A program made the translations under genes and the position numbers. DNA of 64,000 nucleotides. Source: Harmothoe impar (lineage: Eukaryota; Annelida; Polychaeta; Phyllodocida; Polynoidae). The stretch's first letter is position 1. Each line of letters begins with the position of its first letter. This document shows positions 18,968 through 23,302 of this stretch, in pieces. The stretch lies in the NCBI GenBank assembly GCA_947462335.1, contig OX381720.1:41957152-42021151 (forward strand), written 5' to 3'. The notes beneath the pieces are model-generated. The model was not told where the DNA came from. It worked only from the letters and a program-made list of their open reading frames with translations, and did no database searches.

Positions 18968-20448
18968 GCACCGCGCCTCAATTTGCAGATCCCCATGATG
19001 GAAAGTTGCTACCGTGACATGAAGCGGAATGACGAAGCGGCGCGCGAATGTGAAGCTGATGCTGTAGCCTCTGCTACTGCTGCTGCTAGTGCTGCTCAGC
19101 GTGCTACTGCTGCATTTACTGCGGCTGTTAGTGACGCTGGTTGTGATGACGTTGTTGTTGTTGCCGCTGCGGCTGTGACTGCTGCTGTTGCTGCCGCCGA
19201 TGCAGCTACTCATGCCACCGATGCCGACGCTGCTGCTGCTGATGCTGTTGCGGCTGCCGATGACGCCGCTGATAACGCTGCTAGTGCCCGCTCTGCCGCC
19301 CTTGCTACTGTCGCTGCTGCTGTTGTTGCTAATGCTCACGCTACTGCTGCTACAGCTGCTGCTACTGCTGCTACCGCTGCTGCCGAGGCTGCTGCCGCTG
19401 CTGCCGATGCTGCTGCCGATGCTGCCGATGCTGCTGCCGATGCTGATGTTAGCAGTCGCGTCGACAAAGAATCGTCATTTGTCACTCTTAAACCTCCAGT
19501 TGAACGCGCGACGAGTAGTAGGGCTACCAACGCGACGGCCGGATGGTGCAACTGGTGTCGTCGCTTCTGCTCGTGCGCTTGCTTTTCTTCCAGTCCTACC
19601 TGCTGCTGCTACGGTATGATAGTGTTATAGTGTTTGAATGAGAACGCGCGTAGTTACACATAGACGCTGTAACAGATGTGCTTTTTTTTTGAAAATATAA
19701 TTTTAACATAACATGGAACTTGTTGTGTTTATTTTCTATATATAAGTTGTTTGTTTACAAACAGTCACGTGTCACGTGGTGTTGTTTACAAACAAGAGAG
19801 CCACGTGGTGTTGTTTACAAACAAACCCTAAGTAGGTCACGTTACCCTAGTTACCAGAATGCCGGCTTCTGATTGGCTGAGCCTAAGTAGGTCACGTGAC
19901 GTAAGCAGGTCACGTTACCATGGTTACCAGAATGCCGGCCTCTGATTGGCTGAGAGCTTCTAAGTAGGTCAGTAGGTCACCCAGAATGCTGGCTTCTGAT
20001 TGGCTGAGAGCCCTAAGTAGGTCACGTTACCATGGCAACGGGTCACGTGACCAAATGGAGGCCTCTGATTGGCTGCATGTCGATTGAGTAATAAACAGTA
20101 GTTAACTATAGTCCCGTTCCGATACATACTATACTACTCACATAATTGTATGCATGTTGATATCCACATGACAACTACAATATGTTTGTTTAATTATAGG
20201 CCTATAATTATTCATAAACATGTCCCCAACATTTTCAGAACCTTCTAGAGGCTATGAAGTGCCCCTGGACAGGTGATACATTACGAGGCATGACACGTCC
20301 AGCGCCAGATTGGGGACCAATGATGCCACAATACCGACAGGAGGCTGGACTCGAGCTTACAGAGCGCCAGAAGTCAGAACTCAAAATGAAAGAAGGTCTG
20401 GTCGGCTCTGAAACAGAACTACGGAAGTTACCTCCTGTACAGGTTTAG
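2528..20448 (+). CDS. SLC6-family Na+/Cl- dependent transporter, gene 1 (3' eight exons, partial)
   Basis: Eight exons with GT-AG borders: 2528-2631, 2863-2987, 3721-3833, 4209-4340, 4476-4575, 8630-8730, 9141-9305 and 20239-20448 (stop). They encode about 350 residues from TM6 to the C-terminus of an SLC6 (neurotransmitter:sodium symporter) protein. Visible signatures are [36 protein letters not shown], the TM8 chloride/sodium-site LDSM/F..VE, and a C-terminal RPAPDWGPM motif. The last resembles the glycine/proline/B0,+ transporter clade; the substrate cannot be assigned. Exon phases match gene 2 throughout, and the first seven exon lengths are identical, so the two are tandem paralogues. 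The N-terminal exons lie left of the window. The last intron (9306-20238) contains the Polinton-like element; without it that intron would be about 470 bp. Intron 4576-8629 is full of small repeats. Frame and splice sites look intact. Confidence 0.92.
5577..5810. repeat. AAATCGACATGCGACATGG-type repeat element, copy 1
   Basis: This is a block of degenerate tandem words built on TCGACATG and GCGACATG, bounded by GGCCCTAGACCCC on the left and GGGGACCCCCCATCAAGG on the right. Closely related copies lie at about 23303-23830 (interrupted by another element) and, inverted, at about 50355-50590. It is a dispersed non-coding element; the superfamily is unknown. Confidence 0.65.
6693..6915. mobile_element. 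Small inverted-repeat transposon (MITE), GTGCCTCTACATGGGTA family, copy 1
   Basis: An exact 17-bp terminal inverted repeat (GTGCCTCTACATGGGTA) bounds 223 bp. It is flanked by a 6-bp target duplication ATCTGA (6687-6692 and 6916-6921). The interior is made of TCGACA.GGCGACACGG-like words. A 702-bp relative with the same ends lies at 22394-23095. No coding capacity. Confidence 0.85.
9681..10121 (+). repeat. Left terminal inverted repeat of the Polinton-like element
   Basis: Positions 9681-10072 match the reverse complement of 19747-20138 at 391 of 392 bases (9913 A against a G-equivalent at 19906). Weaker similarity continues inward to about 10121 with an ~18-bp extra A-rich insertion on this side. 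Inside are four CCAATCAGA boxes (9747, 9816, 9870, 9943), several CACGTG E-boxes, repeated GTAACGTGACCTACTTA and two TTGTTTGTAAACAACACCAC units. Such words look like transcription-factor sites; function is inferred only. Confidence 0.93.
10142..10154 (-). terminator. Two polyadenylation signals for the leftward gene block
   Basis: Two AATAAA hexamers on the minus strand (10142-10147 and 10149-10154) lie about 30 bases beyond the end of the last leftward ORF and just inside the left terminal repeat. They fit a 3' end for the protease and 99-aa transcripts. Confidence 0.5.
10184..10483 (-). CDS. Small 99-aa ORF overlapping the protease gene, Cys/Lys-rich tail
   Basis: A 99-residue frame starts inside the protease gene (103-base overlap, different frame) and ends just before the polyadenylation signals. 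The N-terminal third is charged. A middle segment around residues 45-68 is helix-like and hydrophobic ([20 protein letters not shown]). The C-terminus is Cys- and Lys-rich ([13 protein letters not shown]), which could be a lipidated or basic tail. I do not recognise it. It has an ATG and occupies an otherwise empty 3' end, but it could also be 3' untranslated sequence. Confidence 0.4.
   Translation of the reverse strand: MSNKKPQEVRHAHEQNPKAERPGRESEAIDDAVVTGCCDGGRFMEAKILCLAEMVLDLSKVVQCLLERSRPGCGGASDGGVRLCGLLSCCKSKKQAKKA
10381..10833 (-). CDS. Adenain-like cysteine protease (virion maturation protease)
   Basis: 150 residues from the first ATG at 10833; upstream codons in frame lack an ATG. The family (adenovirus-type protease, Polinton PRO) cleaves capsid precursors during virion maturation. 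The active-site layout is visible: His52 in GQHWVAFY, Asp68 in YYFDSFG, Gln97, and Cys110 in [11 protein letters not shown], the standard His-Asp/Glu-Gln-Cys order. Length is close to the usual Polinton/adintovirus protease. It lies just downstream of the major capsid gene and overlaps the 99-aa ORF at its 3' end. No break is seen. Confidence 0.88.
   Translation of the reverse strand: MNTLEISRVLKENVHTKHRFLGVFSCDTIPKHPIKDTCFVSNTDPQHLPGQHWVAFYVSSTGEVYYFDSFGLPPLSAEFLSFVERSAPFKWQRNRIQLKDTSADTCGPHCVHFLIEACRTRNPKKCVMRMSKIPKLSDRAVSQKLSMMLL
10863..11024 (-). pseudogene. Out-of-frame C-terminal remnant of the major capsid protein
   Basis: Just past the stop that ends the 367-residue capsid frame, a different minus-strand frame stays open for about 50 codons and stops at 10863-10865. 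Its translation (short pieces: [15 protein letters not shown]) has the strand pattern expected at the C-terminal end of double-jelly-roll Polinton capsid proteins. A stretch of residues normally found between the two parts appears to be missing. I infer a small deletion with frameshift close to 11012-11025. An assembly error would look the same. Confidence 0.65.
11012..12115 (-). CDS. Major capsid protein, double jelly-roll type (C-terminally truncated by frameshift)
   Basis: A 367-residue protein of the Polinton major capsid family, a double-jelly-roll protein related to adenovirus hexon that forms the capsid facets. Recognisable parts are the N-terminal [11 protein letters not shown] segment, the [15 protein letters not shown] strand, [18 protein letters not shown], the [17 protein letters not shown] motif (highly typical of the family), and [19 protein letters not shown]. 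The frame stops at 11012, while the expected last ~50 residues continue in another frame (10863-11024), so the second jelly roll is incomplete. It has its own promoter-like TATAAATA box 55 bases upstream. It is the penultimate large gene of the leftward block. Confidence 0.9.
   Translation of the reverse strand: MAYVHESSNECALSELDLHTVAPTQTTILKSSFLGIETKNSLEDGGNINFTINKSQEYTDLNENYLHLECQVLKANGAAIEDTDAVAPVNNLAHSLFKDVQVSIGGFKVSGNTETYPYRAYLEGLLNYNKDVKDGVMSAQGWHEDTPGQFDTLTDANAGYKARKKLISNKRFSLMARLHFDLAHQPKLIVGETEINLTLKQAAPSFYLMCAADGGYSLKIYKAKLYVRRVLVADAVAETHERAVIEHGPFDYPVNRVEVTTYAIPQGNRDHSYTHSNTGQLPKSMMICFLDHDAFNGSYTKNPFEMKHYDISSLQVIVNDQKVPNDAYVPDFKTKAAVREYLALHTETGMYEGARSCGISYDQFLNG
12170..12177 (-). 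promoter_or_regulatory. TATA box upstream of the major capsid gene
   Basis: On the minus strand, GGTATAAATAAAAAG lies about 55 bases before the capsid ATG (12115). It sits between the pVI-like gene and the capsid gene, and the overlapping AATAAA could also end the upstream transcript. A similar GGTATCAATAAAAAGG lies before the ATPase gene (17249-17264). Confidence 0.55.
12195..12620 (-). CDS. Minor virion protein, adenovirus pVI-like
   Basis: A 141-residue basic protein. A Tyr/Pro/Arg-rich N-terminus is followed by a Gly-rich amphipathic segment ([19 protein letters not shown]) and then [21 protein letters not shown], then a Lys/Arg-rich tail ([16 protein letters not shown]). The glycine-rich helix plus basic tail is the pattern of the Polinton/adintovirus protein thought to match adenovirus pVI, an internal capsid-linked membrane-active protein. 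The role is inferred from pattern and position between penton and major capsid genes. The start is the first of two adjacent ATGs, preceded by a short A-run. Confidence 0.6.
   Translation of the reverse strand: MMRQRVPYFPPRRTVGRGYSDYYNAQLGNGVNVYSGRSFQSGHGLGGALLGLMRSATPLLKSVGKTLLRAGVGVAKDVLAGRTLKSSVKDRGAGALKRLASTAFSGGKTPVASKKGSKRRRHSPQTGGGSCKRRRGDVFDR
12632..13750 (-). CDS. Penton-like minor capsid protein (single jelly roll)
   Basis: 372 residues of the Polinton penton-like family, which occupies capsid vertices. The N-terminus shows [17 protein letters not shown] and [18 protein letters not shown]. The C-terminal jelly roll shows [19 protein letters not shown] followed by PLLRCV, with the final strand VTLHLRP. 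All are family hallmarks. A Lys/Glu-rich linker occupies roughly residues 125-185. The ATG follows directly on a 22-base A-tract. It lies between the integrase and the pVI-like gene (12-base gap to the latter). No disruption is seen. Confidence 0.87.
   Translation of the reverse strand: MNITLPSNSSMEYYPDNSLTSFRTHFDSPLLLPEAYEAALTEIILPTEWTNVNDDDLIIVVPLRTKGSLEEAIQVLKETKFSEGKKPQVDWRGMKNANGLSKLTFSSKFPLSWKEASYVTVEEISDTSEEQQLKPETKRFKREVDLRQTNAVYKQFLSPAVKKKAISDQARQMIEEMEKDMGVRSFMPNLFEIPPIFTGSNHTLIERLSETLRDDRLEGDSFLLKPMRILSYDAKTKRVTIKPPRHCAVLLSQHLACVLGFGEKTCFASPTTGAYSMDVYGDVHSVYIYTDMIQERRVGDMQVPLLRCVAVDRGGKRRGGVQAISFPHLDYFPLKSKRFTEVGIYLRDRSGHSIPFGRGEVTVTLHLRPIER
13751..13772 (-). repeat. 22-base A-tract directly before the penton ATG
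   Basis: On the plus strand this is T22, between the integrase stop and the penton-like start, so the transcript carries A22 immediately before AUG. Shorter A-runs precede the ATGs at 12620 (A4), 16410 (A6) and 17137 (A6). Confidence 0.8.
13773..14909 (-). CDS. Retroviral-type integrase with C-terminal chromodomain (c-integrase)
   Basis: 378 residues. It inserts the linear element into chromosomal DNA, producing the 6-bp duplication seen at the ends. The RNase-H-like core carries the acidic triad: Asp87 (WQIDLMDM), Asp149 (QTDKGKEF) and Glu184 (LVERLNRSL), the D,D-35-E spacing. The core also shows [17 protein letters not shown]. The C-terminal ~40 residues form a chromodomain ([23 protein letters not shown]), which in other integrases reads histone methylation. 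An SH3-like segment (PGDRVRML) precedes it. It overlaps the end of the next upstream gene by 16 bases. All catalytic residues are present. Confidence 0.95.
   Translation of the reverse strand: MGKPVKRLTKKEKEKKRVVARYTDVKAPSSFTSVTKLQKQHFRHLNPAVIRDALVSLDAYTKHKPIRRKFARNKTITGAIDQQWQIDLMDMQALASHNDRFRYVVTAIDVFSRYAWAVPIKSKSGADVTEAFREMTGTGERRPRTVQTDKGKEFLNKIFQDHLKSEGIEFFTGENDDIKASLVERLNRSLKEKLWRYFTHKRTYRYVDVLHHVVSSYNRTHHKTLKMAPAQVSSENSETVFYRQDLPTNKQIDEIWKKKKKTKTSAVDVIAPGDRVRMLRTKGAFDKGYEGNWREEVVDVAKTLGSRGFELKDDKGEEIKGVFYPEEVQKVYKSRYDNNYLIDEVLRRKTVDGKELAFVRWLGYDDKFNEWIPVKKIT
14894..16081 (-). CDS. Conserved Polinton/adintovirus protein of unknown function, 395 aa
   Basis: The N-terminal ~100 residues are Thr/Ala/Ser-rich low complexity. 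The central block (about residues 215-285: [41 protein letters not shown]) matches a domain found in many Polintons, usually between ATPase/capsid genes and sometimes called PW. The C-terminal part has an acidic patch, a poly-Ala run and KKRRGRNR, a possible nuclear or DNA-binding signal. The function is unknown; a core or DNA-associated virion role is inferred. The 3' end overlaps the integrase start; the ATG overlaps the stop of the upstream gene by 4 bases, suggesting polycistronic or leaky expression. Confidence 0.7.
   Translation of the reverse strand: MRHLIRHLLADSTTTTTTTATTSVIATVVPMTDSEQQQHYKRLALVDPEPLYKSSRAGLLHHVPAAAATTSAATTAVAAASTSTAPNLPPLPDERTEKNESSAPATAARLPADMAYYHKQAEQSLHPDAALHQVLQFIYRDLDLVLNDPTLESREKMLKYRRLLNRLQFFLANPHNSNISSSYSSSPPAHLRQSAEEASASLLERLVNQVPKRNRTRTVALYKQLEKSGVIKWNEDGAVREMSGRRIPPEHRINIVDLLNDAARFRKTAPRPAGYSPFTKALREAVPTDSLIGNHLYKASGPGRSLDTRLADRGRKRPSFDSEEGEAAAAAAAVAAADSSLQVDDQSSDDEEDDSELFQTPTSYRSVASKKRRGRNRLAASSSFTPSTGPPWANQ
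16078..16410 (-). CDS. Small virion protein with basic stretch and hydrophobic C-terminus
   Basis: 110 residues. The N-terminal helical part has [16 protein letters not shown] and [15 protein letters not shown]. It is followed by a basic segment ([14 protein letters not shown]) and a strongly hydrophobic end ([16 protein letters not shown]). The combination of basic GGFL and hydrophobic tail recurs in a family found beside Polinton capsid genes and resembles adenovirus core/membrane-active small proteins. The exact role is unknown. It is packed between the ATPase (8-base gap) and the 395-aa gene (4-base overlap). The ATG follows an A6 run. Confidence 0.7.
   Translation of the reverse strand: MSSHLLERHFGTLKHLAKCSPKDCSHLIDSGSDDLIAALSEICHNLLVGNIPLSDKQLDKLRESADVLREVGKKSTPIKKKRRVLVQEGGFLIPALIGMALPLIKSILRI
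16418..17137 (-). CDS. FtsK/HerA-type genome packaging ATPase
   Basis: 239 residues of the A32-like packaging ATPase family, which pumps DNA into the capsid. Walker A is GPSGCGKS (residues 28-35) and Walker B is LLILDD (104-109). The sensor-type segment VIYITQNLF follows about 45 residues later. The length fits Polinton ATPases. It heads the tightly packed virion block; a TATA-like GGTATCAATAAAAAGG lies about 112 bases upstream. No break is seen. Confidence 0.93.
   Translation of the reverse strand: MSSSKSKLFTEIHFDARLQGPFSCIISGPSGCGKSRLVDQFLSDVNNLVTPPVEKTFYHYGEWQPLFEKMQNQYGVEFREGLPSKESIAGDVEVAEDALRPHTLLILDDLMSSSNQQVVADIFTKYSHHWNVSVIYITQNLFQKSPDFRTMSLNAHYMIVFKNPRDMGQIASLSRQVFPSNAAALSSIFTHELKRPHSYLLLDFKQSTPDDLRIRSSLTSIHSQLVFVPLDKKKNKRKQ
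17249..17264 (-). promoter_or_regulatory. TATA-like box before the ATPase gene
   Basis: Minus-strand GGTATCAATAAAAAGG resembles the box before the major capsid gene (GGTATAAATAAAAAG). It lies about 112 bases upstream of the ATPase ATG. Promoter function is inferred from the resemblance. Confidence 0.4.
17348..17394. repeat. Long hairpin: 22-bp arms, 3-base loop
   Basis: Arms 17348-17369 and 17373-17394 are reverse complements with one mismatch around the loop AGA; the stem core is GTATCAGACTCC/GGAGTCTGATAC. It lies in the gap between the ATPase promoter and the 3' end of the 216-aa gene, next to a GA-rich purine tract (17410-17450) and a T28 run. It could be a transcript-end structure or a regulatory RNA hairpin. 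Confidence 0.85.
17455..17482 (-). repeat. 28-base A-tract after the 216-aa gene
   Basis: Plus-strand T28 starts 6 bases beyond the stop codon of the 216-aa gene, so the message strand carries A28 right after the coding region. This may be slippage, or a relic of a polyadenylated RNA copy. Confidence 0.75.
17489..18139 (-). CDS. Unrecognised 216-aa basic protein of the Polinton-like element
   Basis: The frame is open to 18205, but the likely start is the ATG at 18139; the upstream extension is AT-rich and untypical. The 216 residues are basic, with an Arg-rich N-terminus ([15 protein letters not shown]). The phrase APTRWA occurs twice about 50 residues apart, hinting at an internal duplication. 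The C-terminal part has Cys/His pairs ([21 protein letters not shown]) that could bind zinc. No family is recognised and no polymerase, helicase or Rep motif is visible. It is the most upstream gene of the leftward block, with a TATAAAAG box about 220 bases upstream. It occupies the end where replication genes sit in other Polintons. Confidence 0.6.
   Translation of the reverse strand: MALQRARVSKRRSREQSALLNCPAIFLSQRRERHVVEVHASLEAYRILEKCKAERHRRYTRAEKENVATWPRAVFSEQHLLYHCITAALSAPTRWAFHEKKERRYSPHPASSYKVRISAMKRFDKPIGFLGATAAPTRWARVVADVNTVSKRFDVVTCYPAYCNAAELKKIGTHYFKPYAPICICHRRAHTPYCFFETIVSQHRNRKKSGKATSFA
18358..18365 (-). promoter_or_regulatory. Leftward TATA box (TATAAAAG)
   Basis: Minus-strand CTCCTATAAAAGACTGAG is a strong TATA match upstream of the 216-aa gene. 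A transcript from it would have a leader of about 190 bases. Confidence 0.55.
18868..18875 (+). promoter_or_regulatory. Rightward TATA box (TATATAAG)
   Basis: GGGTATATAAGGGGG lies about 120 bases before the first ATG of the Ala-rich gene. It gives a plausible start near 18900 and a leader containing the (CTA)n run. Confidence 0.55.
18995..19630 (+). CDS. Ala/Asp-rich protein with Cys-rich C-terminal tail, unknown
   Basis: 211 residues from the first ATG (18995; a second ATG follows at once). The frame is open further upstream but only with a GTG. After a short charged start ([19 protein letters not shown]) comes about 130 residues of Ala-dominated sequence with regular Asp spacing ([16 protein letters not shown]), predicted helical. 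The C-terminus is Trp/Cys-rich ([15 protein letters not shown], then PTCCCYG) and might be lipid-anchored or metal-binding. It is the only rightward gene of the element, next to the right terminal repeat. The GCT/GCC runs are partly simple-sequence expansion, so coding status is not certain, but three frames of low complexity end in one non-repetitive tail. No homologue is recognised. Confidence 0.5.
   Translation: MMESCYRDMKRNDEAARECEADAVASATAAASAAQRATAAFTAAVSDAGCDDVVVVAAAAVTAAVAAADAATHATDADAAAADAVAAADDAADNAASARSAALATVAAAVVANAHATAATAAATAATAAAEAAAAAADAAADAADAAADADVSSRVDKESSFVTLKPPVERATSSRATNATAGWCNWCRRFCSCACFSSSPTCCCYGMIVL
19719..20138 (-). repeat. Right terminal inverted repeat of the Polinton-like element
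   Basis: This is the partner of the left repeat. The 392-bp outer block (19747-20138) is collinear without indels; the inner part (19719-19746) aligns with small gaps. It is followed directly by the CACATA target duplication. Confidence 0.93.
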
Positions 20449-22393
20449 GTTCATGGCTCAAATCCCAACAATGTGTACATGCATTCACTGCCAGTAGTTG
20501 TGACTATTTTTCATAACCGGGTGTTCTATTCATATCTGTGTATTGTCGGCATCCCTTAAAGATAGCTTCATTTGATCGTTATGAAAGTTTATGCATCAAC
20601 TGGTTGTTCCCATGTGAAAGCCTGTTTCTAATATTGCTTTGAGAATAAATAAGACAGTGTAAGTTATGAATATAGACAATGTAAGGTAGTTTTAGCCCTT
20701 TGGAGCATAGTATACAGAATTATCAATAAGGGAGACGATGCCAACTGTTAGGTGGTGACCAAAGGACTGACCCCCTCCTGTACTGATATTCGTTGGCTCC
20801 ATATACGACCAAACTCTCAGTCACTATCGTGCCTCACCAGGTTAGTCATTTTCTGACTCCCTATACAACCAACCTAGGTTAGTTAATATTGTTAGGTTGG
20901 TCAGTACTGACCAACAGTGTCATTTTGAGTAGGCAATAGTCATATGTTTTTTTTCCTCAGTCATTTTTGAATAGCACTTGGTCATGCCTGACCAATGTCC
21001 CTATGACTAACCTTGGAAAGCCACTTCAGACTAAGGGCCGGGGCATTTAGATTTTCTGTGTAAAGGGCGGACGGTGGTGGGGTGTTGCAGGTTATAAGAC
21101 ATACAGTGAATTTCTGTTAGTAACAGTAAAGTCAATGGCAACATGATCTGTCCACTTGAAAAGGTTCCGTTGTCTCTCCCGATGAAATTAAGTTGCAAGG
21201 TGTCCCAAGTAGCTGATAAATACATGGGAAAAGGTGATTTCATGTAACTCCAGCTTTCACCCCAACCCCATGACAAATCATTCCGCCTGTTTCATAGAAG
21301 TGCTTCCATCTTTGATGACCTATAACGTTTAGAAATGTTTGTTTCAAGACACATAGTCACATCAATGATACATACATAATCATGAATGGAAAAGTAGACG
21401 TGTTTTGTAGGTTGTGTGCTTTAATGTTATAATGTGATATACTTGTATTGTGCATAAGTATGAATACATTTCCACTAATCATATTAGACATTAGTAAACC
21501 ATTTTTCTCATTCGTATAACACACACATTCTATATTACACATTACATTTGTTCATTTTGAAGTGTAAGCGATATTTACATATTTTGATGGTGATTTCACT
21601 GCAACGACATATCATCGCTTACAAACACATTACCGGTATTGAACTGACACACAAATCTCATGAATATAAACGTGTGATTGAGAAAAGACTCCAGCATATG
21701 AATGGGGATGCTTTTCAGGATAATCATTGGTCTAGCCTATTCCTGCCGTTAACCGTGGCTGTATAATTACACCTGCCATTCTACTGGTACTCACCAGGCG
21801 TGTACGCTGGCATCATGCCAACTCCTATATATAGGAGTGTATCACTGAAGCTTGTAGGGGTCGACATGATTGCATGCGTGCCTCGTAACGACAAAGAACA
21901 TAGCATATCAAAGCACTATGCAGCATTTAAAGGTTCAAATGGGGAAATCTGTGTATCTCTGTGTTTTATGGTCGCCAAACATCATTTTCAAAATATCAGC
22001 ATTCATGAAAAAACAGTTTCTGTACGGATGTGTGAAAAACAGCATTCCTTGTACTGAAGCATAGTACTTGCTTGCGGTTATACACATGTCATATGGAGTA
22101 TCAGCCATTGGTTGACCCCACATCTGCAGACCCGCCTGTCGCTATATGTAACTGCTCAATATGGCATCTCACTGATCAATAGTTAGTTTTTAGACAAGGC
22201 ACATGACAAGCCCTCTGCATAAGCATCATGTTAAGCTAAAACAAAAAAAGGCCAAGGTGTGCAGTTATCCTATCAAGGGAATAAAATACAAAAGTATGAC
22301 TTCGGTTATTTTGTTATTATTATTATGTACAACATCACCAGAGACTTAGTGCAAGTCATCTTCCGCAAAGTGCATGGGTACGGTGACACTTTA

Positions 22394-23095
22394 GTGCCTC
22401 TACATGGGTAAAAATCGACACGCGCGACACGGCGACACGGGATTTTAAAATCCGACACGCCCGACACGGGGGTTTTAAAAATCGACGGACACATAAAACT
22501 TGGGGATAAAATGTGACAGACACATAAGACTGAGGGTTAAAATATGACTGACACATAAGACTGAGGGTTAAAATGTGACAGACACAGTCTCCACTTACAT
22601 GTGTCTCCATAGCTTATAAGTGTGACCCGGGTGTGACCGCCAAATGCTGTGGCTAGGAGGGAGAGGTGCCAAATGGGGGGGGGGGGGGGGGAGCTAGGTG
22701 TGACCGCGAAAAAGCTACCGGTACATGTCATAGCCTATAGGGTAAATGGAGGCTCGAAGGTTGAGGGGGGGGGGCTACAGTAATTGATTGTTTACTTAAA
22801 TAGCAAATTTTCCAAAGAGTTTGTAGAGTCCTTAAAGTAAGTGCCATGGTCATATAGAAGCTTACAGAAGCAGTGTGCCTACACATGGATAAACATCGAC
22901 ACCACGACACGGCCCTTTTGCTCTAAAAATCGACACGGCAGTCCCTTTGCTCTAAAATAGACACGGCCCTTTTCCTCTAAAAATCGACACGATACGGCCC
23001 TTTTGCTCTAAAAATCGACACGGCGACACGGCCCTTTTGCTTTAAAAATCGACACGGCGACACGGTCGAAATTGTGGGTACCCATGTAGAGGCAC
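22394..23095. mobile_element. Small inverted-repeat transposon, GTGCCTCTACATGGGTA family, copy 2
   Basis: It has the same exact 17-bp terminal inverted repeats as 6693-6915, here 702 bp apart, flanked by the 6-bp target duplication ACTTTA (22388-22393 and 23096-23101). The right half is a tandem array of AAAAATCGACACGGCGACA/CGGCCCTTTTGCTCT units. A diverged inner end (CTACACATGGATAA near 22878) suggests an internal duplication or nested copy. Confidence 0.85.
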
Positions 23096-23302
23096 ACTTT
23101 AAGGTGGGTGTCTATGGTGATAATTTGATTTTCTTCAAACCTTTTTCTAACACACATTACATAATTTGGAACACAATACCACATTTCACAACAGAGCCGC
23201 AACAGAGGTGCAATGAAATCGATGCAGAACTCACACACTTGAGTTGTGAGTTCGCTCCTTAGTCAGTCCACAATCTTATATGATGCTGTATACGAAGGGA
23301 TA

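Larger units (their letters stand above)
18140..18994. other. Divergent control region between the leftward block and the Ala-rich gene
   Basis: No ORF beyond shadows is seen. On the left lie a GGCGGT-rich patch (18255-18320) and a leftward TATA box (18358-18365); on the right a rightward TATATAAG (18868-18875) and a (CTA)n run (18915-18960). It appears to be a head-to-head promoter region. Confidence 0.55.
9681..20138. mobile_element. Polinton/Maverick-type virus-like transposon, 10.46 kb, lacking DNA polymerase B
   Basis: The element starts AGTAGTATAG and ends CTATACTACT. It is flanked by the 6-bp direct repeat CACATA (9675-9680 and 20139-20144), the duplication length typical of Polintons. 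Terminal inverted repeats are 392 bp with one mismatch. Genes read leftward from 18139 to 10184: unknown 216-aa protein, packaging ATPase, small basic/hydrophobic protein, conserved 395-aa protein, chromodomain integrase, penton-like protein, pVI-like protein, major capsid protein (frameshifted), adenain-like protease, small overlapping ORF. One Ala-rich gene reads rightward near the right end. This is the Polinton/adintovirus virion and integration module. Polymerase B is absent, and the remaining gaps are too short to hold it. The element is inserted in the last intron of an SLC6 gene, with the capsid genes antisense to the host gene. Confidence 0.95.

Noticed and set aside
19188..19619. Leu/Pro-rich frame overlapping the Ala-rich gene
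   Set aside because: It is the shifted reading of GCT/GCC runs and lacks the promoter spacing and non-repetitive ends of the Ala-rich frame.
9681..20138. Search for DNA polymerase B, helicase or Rep-type gene in the element
   Set aside because: No frame of sufficient length or with polymerase motifs remains after placing the recognised genes, so absence is reported instead.
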